In this document: one piece after another, positions 10,621-20,621 of the stretch
Layout: each line of letters opens with the position of its first letter
Position numbering within the stretch: the stretch's first letter is position 1
NCBI GenBank assembly: GCA_029532415.1
Contig: JAQOTA010000069.1
Span: 2,852,001 to 2,916,000 of the forward strand
DNA length: 64,000 nt
Reading direction: 5' to 3'
DNA from: Marasmius tenuissimus
Lineage: Eukaryota; Basidiomycota; Agaricomycetes; Agaricales; Marasmiaceae
Notes under the pieces: model-generated
The model's input: the letters and a program-made list of their open reading frames with translations, nothing else
What the model was told of the DNA's origin: nothing
Database searches by the model: none
Position numbers and translations under genes: made by a program

Positions 10621-12219
10621 CTATGTACCTTGGCGTATTTCCGGCCTGTGTGAGAACTCTTTCTTGGCTTCTGCCCTACACTCTGTCATGTACTTCTTCG
10701 CATTCGCTCGTTGCCTTGATGATTCCTTCACCCTCGCAACTTGAAGGTGAGGATGAAGGTCCAGCTGCTCATTGGTGAGTCTCTCCTCATCCTTTCCTTC
10801 CCTTGAAATGACCCCCCCCGACAATCCACTGATTCTGCGGTTCCTGTTCCTTTAGGTACCATGTGCAAACACGACGAACAAGCTTTCCAATATGCTTGTT
10901 GTTGCCTGCTATGACCACCAACAAGGCCATTTCGGTGCTCGGCTTGATGGGATCTGTCGTCATATGGATGAACCCGTGTGTGGTAGTGTGCGTGATGGAC
11001 ATGCCCCGATTTGTATCTGACAACTACACCCCGGGATGTTAATTTGGGAGTGACATAAACTGGTTTCCCTCCTGAATCGTGTGGGCCGCCAACAATCGAC
11101 ACCTCAATCTTCAGATCAACAAGTTTCAGGTGTAAGATCCAATGGTCGCGTTCTGTTGGGGCTAGCTCGCCCAAAGGGTTCCAAGGGTCAGACAAGTGTT
11201 GGGAAAATCGCAGAGAACGGGGAGGTGGTGTAGGAGTGCGCGGTCGAGGAGTACGAGGGTTTACGACGGGGAGCCTATCAAACCTCGAAAGGTAAGAAGC
11301 TGGGGTGAAATTTGGATGAGGGAGATCTGGGCGGAGGTACCAAACCTCATATGTATGGTCCATTGGGCGCCAGAGGTTCAAGCATTGAAGACTTTTGATT
11401 TCGACAACGTCCCTGTAGTTGATCCTCTCAATAGGTGCTTCCCGGCCTGCTAGTATGATGTCCAGCTTGATGTCGAGCAGCAAACCAGATTTGACTGAGG
11501 TGAGGTCGGCCTCCGGCGACATGTCAATGACCGTGTCCAGCAGGGACCAGTCGATGTGTACGCCTCGGACAGTTCCCGTAACACCTTTTCATTGAGAACC
11601 AATGACCAAGATGGTGGCCCCAACCCAGGGCCCACAATGACCAGTGTACATGGGTCGCGTTCTGGTCTCTTCTGGACCCAGATTAGGACCCATCACTTCC
11701 TCAATCGGTTCGTCTGTTCGTGGAGTTTGCTCGGTGGAGGGTTTGATAGCAGGTCCTGTGGAGGTTCGGTAGAGGTTTTGGGAGTAGTTTCGTGAATCCG
11801 AGGTGAGCTTGATGAGCCTTCAGCGAGAAGACTAGCAGAAACAACGTCGGCGATGACCCTGGCAGCGTCCCAGTTGGTTATTCGGAAGTGATCAGACGCT
11901 CGTATCTGGCCAATAACGTCCGATTGGAAGTCTCTCTTTCATTTTTCTGCCTGCTCTCGTTCTCGCTCAACTGCCGCTTCATTTTCATCTTCCCATTTGT
12001 CATCATCTCTGCGATACAGCGCCAATCTCGAAGATCCTTCCTCGTCCCGCCGCAGTAATCTTGGCTGAATCAAAAGAGTTAGTGAAATCCAGATTGTAGT
12101 ATCCCCGCACATACCATCTCAGTGTTTTGGTACAGAGAGGTTTGGTATCGGGAGAGTTGAAGAGGTCCGAGCTGAGCGGGTGACACCCGGCCTGTAGAAA
12201 AACAAACTGTCAGCATTGT
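10621..12219 (-). pseudogene. Decayed KOW-motif protein gene, transposon cargo
   Basis: On the minus strand a region starting near 12219, with an intron ending at about 12065, encodes a charged stretch (RRDEEGSSRLALYRRDDDKW, then an EREREQAEK run). It passes through Pro/Thr-rich sequence into GHCGPWVGATILVIGSQ, then HIDWSLLDTVIDMSPEADL, and later ALLVVIAGNNKHIGKLV. The two hydrophobic G-rich pieces resemble KOW motifs of Spt5/NusG-like RNA-binding proteins. Proteins with such motifs are numerous in mushroom genomes, often near transposons. In-frame TGA codons at 11939-11941 and 11589-11591 and an extra base near 11000 break the frame. It sits head-to-tail with the DUF6698-like gene inside the same element. 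KOW assignment is by eye and moderate; the decay is clearer. Confidence 0.5.
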
Positions 12220-12790
12220 TGCTGCGGTTTTCAGTTTAGAGATAATGAAAAATTCATTCATGAGGGCATTTTGCCCTCTTAGAGGGCTGTAAAGCGTTTA
12301 AATCTTTTGATTTAATGTTCTAACTACGTTGTATGTATTGTATGTATTGTAGGTACAAGAAAAAAAAGGAAAACTTACTATGTTGAGGGACTCAACCACC
12401 ATCAGCTATTCTACGACACCGACATACAACATTCCCGGTGAGTTTTCTTCACTTTTTGTTCATTTCTATCTACTAACATATTCTACAGCTATAATCGGGG
12501 GTCTCTCAAGCACCACAGCCGGCGAGGACAGTGAAACTCTCGGAGAACCTCATCTACCCTTGGGAACAACAAGGATGGATTCGGTGACAAGTCCAAAGAA
12601 ATTTTTTGGCACAATTGGGGATGGGAGATGAGTAGAGATAGGGCGACTTTGTAGAACGGATATTGACACGTTGATGGTGCATATCTTTCCGGTTTCACCT
12701 TCGTCGTACTGATGTACTATCCCAACTAGCAGGCTATGCGGCGCTCGAAAATGTCTATCTGTACAACGGCATCATGTACATTGTCAAAAA
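12220..12790. other. Unresolved stretch inside the transposon
   Basis: No complete gene was seen. A GT..AG pair near 12439-12488 could be an intron of a captured fragment. Just before the actin piece (about 12731-12790) the plus strand reads GYAALENVYLYNGIMYIV, which weakly resembles a conserved segment of fungal GT61-like glycosyltransferases. This might be a second captured gene scrap. Confidence 0.3.
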
Positions 12791-13267
12791 CCCGTTCTCC
12801 TCACTGAGGCACCTCTCAACCCAAGGCCAACCGAGAGAAGATGACCCAAATCATGTTCAAGACCTTCAACACCCCCGCTTTTTACGTCGCCATTCAGGCT
12901 GTCCTTTCCCTCTACATTTCCGGTAATACCACCGGTATCGTTTTGGACTCTGGTGATGGTGTCTCCCACCCTGTCCCCATTTATGAAGGTTTCGCTCTTC
13001 CTCACGCCAACCTTCGTCTCGATCTCGCCAGTGAAGCTTTGCTACGTCGCTCTTGACTTCGAGCAGGAGATGCAGACTGCTGCTCAGTCCTCTGCTCTCG
13101 AGAAGAGCTACAAGTTGCCTGACGGTCAAGTCATTACCATCGTTAACGAGTGGTGAGTATCACAATCCCAAACTTGTGATTGCGTTTTGATATTCTGTCC
13201 TTTCTAGATTCCGTGCTCCCGGAGCGCTCTTCCAGCCTGCCTTCCTCGGTCTTGAAGTTGCTGGTGT
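12791..13267 (+). pseudogene. Captured actin gene fragment
   Basis: Plus-strand frames read [10 protein letters not shown], then (after a 1-nt deletion) [57 protein letters not shown], then [35 protein letters not shown], and finally FRAPGALFQPAFLGLE. This is the centre of actin, one of the most conserved eukaryotic proteins, so the identification is secure. About 33 residues between LRLDLA and KLCYV are deleted. A typical intron (GTGAGT..TTCTAG, about 13153-13207) is still present between NE and FRAP, so the fragment was copied from genomic DNA and not from mRNA. Both ends of actin are missing. It lies between the KOW-type gene and the transposase within the Plavaka-type element and cannot encode a functional actin. 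Confidence 0.9.
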
Positions 13268-14423
13268 TTGCTATCCACCCAGCAGCTGCCAAAGCCTTCC
13301 GTGCCGCCGGTTCTTCCTGTTCAAAGTCCTACCGTATCAGGTCAAGCATGGCCAAAGCGTAAACGGGTAGACACTACACCCCCAGCCCCAGCCTTGTCGT
13401 CATCTTCCTTAACAATAACACCCAACCACCCACGGCTCAAGGACATCGTCAAATGGAAAGCGACAGCTTCTCCCATTACGTTGCGGAGTCATGACAATGA
13501 AAGCTGCTCCAGCGAAGCCATTGTCTGTTCTGTCCTCATCATCGTTGTCCTCTGGTGTACGAAAGGACCCTCTGTCCAATCCTCTGCGTGGTTTCGTCCC
13601 CTATGAATACAACCCAGTGGCTGATTCGATGCTGCCGAATGATGAGGAGGATTTGTTGCATGAATTCAAGGTTTTGCCTCAGCAGGAAAAGTGGTTTAGA
13701 ATGTTGGCATTCCTCGTGGTTGCTCTCCTTTCGCTCTTCCTGTTGGAGAGAGAGAGTCAATACCATTGAGCCCGCGAGAAATTGACCGTGCCCTCATAGT
13801 AAAGTGGTTGCGTCGTTAGTTGCAGCTCCTGCTGGTCTGAGCGGCTCTCGGTTTGAATCCGAGAGAGGGCCCTGAGTCCAGCCTTTGCATGTAAACTTTT
13901 GTTTCTGTTCCTTTTTTTTTCTTCATCATTTCATGTAGTGTACTATTACTGTTGTATATAGATTTTAATGTCATTGATTTTCCCTCAACCCCATCGCCCA
14001 CTCAGAGTGATTTGACTGGCAAGGTTTAGCGCCTGGGTTTGGCCTAGGCACTTGTGCCAGAATCTTTATTTGGCCTTGCGTACAAACCGCGCCGGTTGGC
14101 CCGTGGCAAGTCCGGCATCTCTTTCAACTGGACCACCACCATCGTGGTCTATTGCCCTTCAACGAGGTAAGTTTCTGCTGTATAAATACTTAGAACCTAT
14201 ACTAGAATCATAAAACATAATTTTAAACACAATATGAGTCTTTAAGAGGGCGAAAAGCCCAATAAAATCCAATTTCGTTGTCTCTAAATCCAAAACCTCA
14301 GCCTGCATGCTGATGGTTTGTTCATTTTCTACAGACTAGGTATCTTTCGAGACGTGTGCTACACGACACGTACATTGATGGATGTGATTATTGTGGTGGA
14401 TCATCCTCTTTGTCGTTCTTGCT
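13268..14423. other. Region between actin fragment and transposase
   Basis: Short plus-strand frames here (about 13268-13605 and 13491-13769) contain basic and Ser-rich stretches such as WPKRKRVDTTPPAPA and an acidic NDEEDLLHEF. They may be remains of another exon of a transposon gene, but I do not recognise them. A tRNA-like B-box lies near 13848. The remainder is AT-rich and probably holds the transposase promoter. Confidence 0.35.
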
Positions 14424-17400
14424 ATGCCAACATGCCCCACCTGCGGAAAGTTCTACAAGGCTGTCGGAAACTTGACCACCCATCAGAAGAAGGGATGTGC
14501 CAAAGCACCGGTCATGAATCGGGAGATCCTAGTGCGGCGGCGAGAAATGAAGAGGAAAGATGCTCTGGAGGAAGAAAACGAGGTATGTTTTATCATCATT
14601 TGCATATTACTCTTGAATCTGAATGACAACCAGGATATTGAAGTTGCGGCTTTATCTATAACAGAGCCTGAACCTGCGCAGCCCGAACCAGCAGCAGAAG
14701 TCATTATGCCCAAGGTATCGGTTGGGACTTCTCGTGCTGGGCGTCAACGCTTCCAACCACGATACCTTCAAGACTATGTACCTACTCTTTCGGTCAGGCT
14801 CCCAAGTGTTCTTTCTAGGCCTCTGACCCCTCCACCACCAGACCCAGAGCCTGCAGGTCCGCCTCCTAACCCACCGACCCCGGAACCTAGCCCACCACCA
14901 GAGCCAACTTGCATCACGACAGAGCCAGATGAATTTGGGCTCTATCGTGTCTACTCCAAATACCCAGCCAAAATCCCAGATGAAGAAGTAGGCACAGAGG
15001 AAGTCTGTGAGGGGGCAGGCTATCAGGCGAAGAACAAGTCCAATCCACTCTCAATCTTTGGCTTGTCGGATCCCAATTTTGAGGGGATCTTTGCGCCCTT
15101 TCTCAACGCTACTGTTTTCTGAATCATGAGTTGGTTTTACGGGCCAAAAATACAAAGAGCATTGCGGGTTTGGATTCACTGGTCAACGAAGTCATGCTGG
15201 CAGATGACTTCAACCGAGAGGACCTGGTGGGATTCAGGACACAACGTGAACTGGAGAGGCTGGATGATTACGCCAAACCACGTTCAAACCTTCGTCCCAA
15301 GGATGGGTGGGTCGAGGCAGAGGTTTGCATACGTCTGCCGGTGGAAGATGTCAAACAGAAGGAGGAGGATGCCCCCAAATTCCCTATTCCCAATGTTTTC
15401 TACAGGAAGCCATTAGAGATTATCAAGTCAGCCTTTCAGTCTGATGTGGCGGGAAAGTTTCACTACATCCCATTCCAGCAGTTCTGGCAACTGCCACCAC
15501 CATCACCCAACGATCCTCCGCCACCTTCACAGCGTATATACAGCGAGATCTACAATTCGGATGCGTTCATTCAAGAATACGAGAAGATTCAGACCCAGGA
15601 ATATCATAATCCTCGGCCTCAATCCAACAATCCAAACAATCCGCTGATTGAGAATGCCATTGCGGCTATGCTCTGGTGGTCGGATTTGACCCACCTCACC
15701 AGTTTCGGAGATGCTTCTCTGTGGCCACTGTACTTGTTCTTTGGAAACCAGTCCAAGTATGATCAAGCAAAGCCTACAACATTTTCCGCGCATCATACAG
15801 CCTACATACCTGATGTGAGTAGCATTTTTATAACACTGCTATGATAACTGATAGTTCTCCAGCTCCCAGACAACATTCAAGAATGGTACCAGGACTTATT
15901 TGGAGTCCCTGCCAGTGGGGCTACACTCACTCATCTGAAGCGGGAAATTATGCACGCAATCTGGGCCTTGATCCTCGATAATGATTTCATGCACGCCTAA
16001 GAGCATGGAATTCTCATCCAGCGCGCAGATGGCGTCGTGCGCTGTATCTTCCCCCGGTTTTTCACTTACTCTGCGGATTATCCCGAAAAGTAAGTTGCCA
16101 TGTACTGTGTTCTTCCTCTCGCTCACAATGCTCCAGGGTCTTGCTAGCGACTATACGGAACCTCGGTTGATGTCCCTGCACCCAATTTTGTGTTGAGAAA
16201 GACCAGATCCACGAACTCGGGATGTTACGTGACCGGCAACATCGAGAACGCAAGGCTCACGTTGATATGGAGGACAGGCAAAGCACCATCAAGTGAGTTC
16301 GGACTTGGATCTTTGCAAAAGGCAGAGCGGTTGCAAGCTCTGCAGTCAAAGCAGTGTTACAGGCCAAGTCATGGGTACCGACACAGGTATGTACTACTCT
16401 ACTCACCAATGGCGAATCCCTTACACTGATGATGATTACAGAACACATTCTCGGAGCACTTTCACAAGTTTGGGATGAATTTTTACAGTATGCTCGTGCC
16501 TGATATATTGCACGAGTTTGAACTGGGGGTTTGGAAGGCTACCTTCATCCACCTCCTTTGCATTCTGTGCAGCATCGGCGGCGATTCAATACAAAAACTC
16601 AACTCCAGGTAAGATGTTGCTTATTGTGTTTGAGTATCCTGCTGACTATGTTTTCAAGGTATCGGATGGTCCCTACGTTTGGTAGGGACACCATACACAA
16701 GTTCTCCGTCAACGTGTCAGCCATGAAACAGCTTGCGGCTAGAGATTTCGAGGACCTCCTTCAGGTTAGTACTTGATTTTTTCCCTTATTTTTTTACTGA
16801 CTTGTTCGACACGCAGTGCTCCATTCCTGTATTCGACGGCCTTATTCCCGACCACAACAGCATCGTTCTTGATCTTCTTTACGACCTCTGTACTTGGCAT
16901 GTGTATGCCAAGCTGCGGCTGCATTCAGACACATCTATCGCAGACATGGATTTCGCAACAACCTCCCTCGGCAAGTCTTTGAGGAGGTTCAAGACCGCTG
17001 TCTGTTCTGCCTACATTACCAAAGAATTACCAAAGGAAACCGCAGCCCGAGGTCGTCGACAAGCAGCCCTAGCAAAGAAGCAGGCAGAGACTGGGAACAC
17101 CAAACGGAAACGAACAGGTGGAGCATCGGGTGCCAAGAAGAAACAGTTCAATATCAACACCTACAAGCTTCACACCCTTGGGCATTACATTCGCTTCCTT
17201 CGTTTGGTTGGCACGACAGACAACTATTCAACTCAGATTGTATGTCGCTTTTTCTTGCTCATCACTAAATCACTGACCATTTGCAGGGTGAACTAGAACA
17301 TCAGCGTGTCAAGAGGTTCTACGCTCAAACAAACAAAGCCAAGTTTGTCAAGCAGGTGGCCAATCATGAACAGCGAGAGCAGATAATTTGCCGCATTGAG

Positions 17401-19149
17401 GCTCGAGTGGTGAAGGGTAAAGAGCCTCAGAAGCCCTCTGACTCTGAGCCCCTGCTGGTCACCTCTCCCAACACACACCATTTCATTTCGGCGGACTGCA
17501 GTAAGTGGTTCAATGTACGAGAATGGATGAACAAACACAGCGGTGACCCCGCAGTTGACGTAAGTCGTTCCAATTCTTTCTTACCCGCTATCTAACCATC
17601 ATTCGCAGGGCTTTCTTTTCAAACTCAAGAACCACCTACTCTCCGTTATCCTAAACCGCCGGGATAGCGTTGCCAACGGTCCGGCTCAAGCCGTGGCTGA
17701 GCCGTCTCCGAGCTGAGCCGAGCCGGACCGTACCCAAAAGCGACTCCACGTAAGCCGTGTTGACGGCTCGGCTTGGCTCAGCTCAGGAACCGGCTCAGCT
17801 GGCTTTGAGCCGTTCCTTTTTTCTCAATTTTTTTCTTGTCCCCAGTGCTTTCAATCCACTGTATCTGAGTAGATTATCAATCTGGCATCATAGTCATGTT
17901 GGTATAGAGTGTCAAACATGAGTGGCTTAGGTCAAATGTCAATTGCCTGCAGAAAGTGCCTGCCTAACTTCTAACCCTAACCCAAAAGTATCTGGCCAGA
18001 TATGACAGCGACAGTGTATATGACAGCAACAACAATGACCAACTGTTCAAATTTTCATTTTTCTACAATCTGTGGCTCATCGTCACCCTTCCTTCGATTT
18101 TTGACAGTACATTGAGTATATGAAATTTTTACAATCTTTTTGTGGCTCAAGCCGCGGCTGAGCCGGCTCCAAGCTGAGCTGAGCTGAGCTGCAGGTGATT
18201 CACGGCTCGGGAAGCCATTCCAAAGCCGGACCGTTGGAGCCGAGCTGGAGCCAAGCCGGACCAGCCGTTGGCAACGCTACGCCGGGATGACCAATTCTCT
18301 AGCAAAGAATGCGCCAGTGTAAAGATAATCAACGATCGTATCTATCGCCACAAGGTCCTCGACGTTCAGTACACGTCGTATGACCTACGCCGGTGCCAGG
18401 ACTCCGTCAATTTGGGAAACCATCCCGACGTTATGGTTCTAGCTGGCGAGAGGGAGCCCGACTCTCACCCTTATTGGTATGCACGCACACTCGGGATCTT
18501 CCATGCTCGTGTTTACTACGAAGGTGATGGACGGTTGAGGGACATCACATTCCTATGGGTTCGCTGGTTCACGCTTGACACACGGTACAAGTTTGGGCCT
18601 GCAAGAAAACGATCACCAAGGGTCGGATGGGTCAACAGCACTGAACCTGGGGCTATCGGTTTTCTCGATCCGCAGCATGTCCTGCGTGCAGCTCATCTTG
18701 TTCCTGCTTTTGCTCTCGGAAAGCGCTCGGACCTCATGGCACCTACAATCGCTCGCCGGGACTAGGATGAAGGGAAAGACTGGAATAGACACTATGTATG
18801 CATGTAAGTTGCACGATCATTTACTGTATCCTCGTTACTGATTTCCTGCAGCTTTGTCGACCATGATATGTTTTCTCGGTATGTGCCAGGTATTACCGTC
18901 GGCCACACAACGCACCTTCCGAAATGCCACGAGGTACCTCAAGAGCAGCCGGAAGGTCAACCTATGGACGAATCCGAGCTTGTCGATGAGGAGATGGAGG
19001 TATCATCGGGCGAGGAGAATGAGTCTGAGCTTGATGACTACGGTTATCAAGACTGTGATGAGGAATGTCAGTCTGAGATTGCTTTTGAGGACGAGTCAGT
19101 AGACGACGCAACGGACGTTTTATGCGCTGAGGGCTATGCTCACCTGTAA
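14424..19149 (+). pseudogene. Plavaka transposase, multiply inactivated
   Basis: The ATG at 14424 opens a C2HC zinc finger (CPTCGKFYKAVGNLTTHQKKGC type, residues about 4-25). A Pro-rich linker follows, then EFGLYRVYSKYP, the MSWFYG region, EDAPKFPIPNVFY, FHYIPFQQFWQLPP, IYSEIYNSDAF, DLTHLTSFGDASLWPLYLFF, HLKREIMHAIW, FPRFFTYSADYPEK, FYSMLVPDILHEFELGVWK, FGRDTIHKF, KLRLHSD, TYKLHTLGHYIRF, GELEHQRVKRFYAQTNK and a C-terminal HPDVMVLAGE..FLWVRWF domain. This order is characteristic of basidiomycete Plavaka transposases. About nine introns with normal ends are visible. Inactivating changes are TGA at 15120-15122, a 1-nt deletion near 15141, TAA at 15998-16000 (in FMHA-EHG), TGA at 16168-16170, TGA at 16294-16296, a 615-bp MITE at 17665-18279, and TAG at 18763-18765. 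It was once the mobilising enzyme of the surrounding element. Confidence 0.9.
17665..18279. mobile_element. 615-bp hAT-type MITE inside a transposase exon
   Basis: The ends are TAGCGTTGCCAACGG and its inverse CCGTTGGCAACGCTA. Both sides carry the identical 8-bp duplication CGCCGGGA (17657-17664 and 18280-18287). TAGNG termini and an 8-bp duplication are the signature of hAT transposons. The interior is non-coding and built from GAGCCG/CGGCTC-rich arms near both ends with an AT-rich middle. Deleting the element plus one 8-bp copy restores the transposase frame (LNRRDDQFSSKECAS), which proves both the boundaries and the order of insertion. Confidence 0.92.
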
Positions 19150-19211
19150 CTTAGATGTTATGTATTGCACGCTCATGGACACATATGTACTCATATAAAA
19201 TGATGTTCTCC

Positions 19212-19407
19212 ATTGTACAATGATCAATGATCCCGCCTGATGACCGAGAGTGTACACACCATTCCCAACTTGATCTAGGTAATGTACATCTTATGTTCCA
19301 TCTTTCCTGTGAGTGTACAACTCACTACAACCTTACCGCGCTTGTACAACCTTGCTAACAATTTTATTCAGGGTACAACTCGTTACATCTTTTCGTAGGG
19401 TGTACAT
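19212..19407. repeat. Right subterminal repeats (TGTACAAC type)
   Basis: Seven TGTACA-core motifs lie at about 19212, 19250, 19282, 19313, 19342, 19371 and 19400, the same motif family as at the left end and not seen clustered elsewhere in the window. Confidence 0.7.
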
Positions 19408-19477
19408 ATTTGCCAACAACATGGCAAGCTACTGACCCATGTCTCCCAACCTGGCCGCCGGTGGCCATTCCTTAAAT

Positions 19478-19509
19478 ACTCGGGACCCGTCCGAGGGGTT
19501 TTGCCGATG
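19478..19509 (-). repeat. Right 32-bp terminal inverted repeat of the Plavaka-type element
   Basis: Read on the minus strand it begins CATCGGCAAAACCCCT and ends GGGTCCCGAGT, matching 7070-7101. Confidence 0.8.
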
Positions 19510-19564
19510 GTAACACGCACGTGAGCAATTGTATCTTTCACCTTCGGAAGAAAAGAGAACCCAC

Positions 19565-19943
19565 CCAGGAGGCAACCGCGGAACATATGTATACTCGCCC
19601 TGCATTCTGCCGCTCGCAGGTTGATTGGTCATCATAAACAGTGTCGGGCCCTCCTGGTAAAAGCCAAAGTTCATGTCGAACACGGTCGGTTCCGAGTCCA
19701 ATATGTGCCAGGTGTAAGTCATAGTGTGGTCGATGGTTACGGTCGGGGGTATGGGGGTATTGATGTACACGGCTGAGGTGTACTGGGGTATCAACAGATT
19801 TATAAAGAGCGAGAAGGGACAAAGACGAAGACAAATGAGTGTGTATAGTTGGATCCTTCAAATCACCGAGTAGCAACATCGGGGTGAGCTTCAATGTACG
19901 ATACGCGCGAACTGAGAGGAGGGAGAACTCACAGGGACAACAT
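19565..19943 (-). pseudogene. 5' half of a split Kre9/Knh-like membrane-protein gene
   Basis: The start ATG at 19943 lies in a mini-exon (19943-19933) followed by a 77-nt intron. The intact paralogue at 25732-27278 has the same mini-exon plus 77-nt intron layout. Exon 2 (19855-19565) encodes a hydrophobic signal sequence (LYTLICLRLCPFSLFINLLI), then VYINTPIPPTVTIDHTMTYT with WHILDSEPTVFDMNFGF, the Ig-like N-terminal domain of Kre9/Knh1-type Ser/Thr-rich proteins. It ends YVPRLPPG at a GTGGGT donor (19564). The intron that should end 57 nt later is split by the 12.4-kb transposon, and the remaining exons lie at 6442-7065. Proteins of this type are secreted or surface-anchored and the yeast members act in beta-1,6-glucan assembly; the role here is unknown. 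Transcription through the whole insertion is unlikely to give a product. Confidence 0.75.
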
Positions 19944-20621
19944 TTTGACTCAGGTTTCAGGGGACAGAAGTTTGAGCGGTTGGGGTTACCAGATCTCATT
20001 CCATGAATATTTCAAGTGTACGATAAAGCCTCATTCCCAGCATCAAATACCAGGCCCATCATGGTTGATTGATACTGTGACGCCACCGCATGAGTAATAC
20101 TAATTTTCCGGAGAATTCAGTAAGAGATACGGTGGTATCTTGTCTGGTTTTCAACGTGAGGTCAGGAACGAGCCGTGTAGTTGTGAAAGATGCGAGTAAC
20201 GGACGAGATCAAAATCAAATACGGGTGCTGAAGTATTAAGTACATGAGGAGAAGGCTGGTAACTCTAACTCTCTGTAACACCGCTCAGCAAATGCTAACG
20301 GAGAGACCAAATCGTATCTGAGGCCTTGACTGTGGGCTACCGAAGGCTCGCGCAAAGTGCTGTGGAGCGTGAGACTGAGTGAATCCAACCTTCTCCGGAT
20401 TAACTGAGCCTGTGGCACCTCAGCGAAGCTCACGGTCCCGAACTGCTGTGATTGATGTGATCGTGATATCCGTCTGAAGCCCACGTTCGGGTTGCCAGGC
20501 CGAGGTCCTATACCATACTCTCCGGCGCTTTAGACACGTCATTTATGAGATGAATGCGAGCCTGTTCAAACCCAAATAAGCTGCCAGATGAACCACGTAT
20601 CATAGGATCCATTTTGTACAA
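19944..20621. other. Intergenic region, promoter side of the split gene
   Basis: It lies upstream of the split gene and downstream of the next membrane-protein gene, both on the minus strand. No coding motif or repeat was recognised. Confidence 0.5.

Larger units (their letters stand above)
7070..19509 (+). mobile_element. 12.4-kb Plavaka-type DNA transposon with cargo genes
   Basis: The ends are 32-bp imperfect inverted repeats (26 of 32 identical, starting CATCGGC) flanked by the dinucleotide GT on both sides (7068-7069, 19510-19511). Just inside each end lie seven copies of TGTACAAC-like motifs. Inside are, from left: a DUF6698-like gene on the minus strand, a decayed KOW-motif gene on the minus strand, a captured actin fragment, and the Plavaka transposase on the plus strand. 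A 2-bp target duplication, short inverted ends and subterminal repeats resemble CACTA-type organisation. The boundaries are supported independently by the host gene: removing the element and one GT rebuilds a normal 57-nt intron. The copy is defective because the transposase has several stops, a frameshift and a MITE insertion. Confidence 0.85.

Noticed and set aside
13791..13876. tRNA-like sequence with an A-box-like TAGTAAAGTGG and a B-box-like GGTTTGAATCC
   Set aside because: The acceptor and T stems pair, but no acceptable 5-bp anticodon stem with a 7-nt loop can be formed and the D arm is poor. At best it is a tRNA-derived relic.
7070..19509. TET/JBP dioxygenase cargo, known from some fungal transposon families
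   Set aside because: I looked for the HxD...H pattern and family context in all internal frames. The candidate gene matches DUF6698-like sequence instead.
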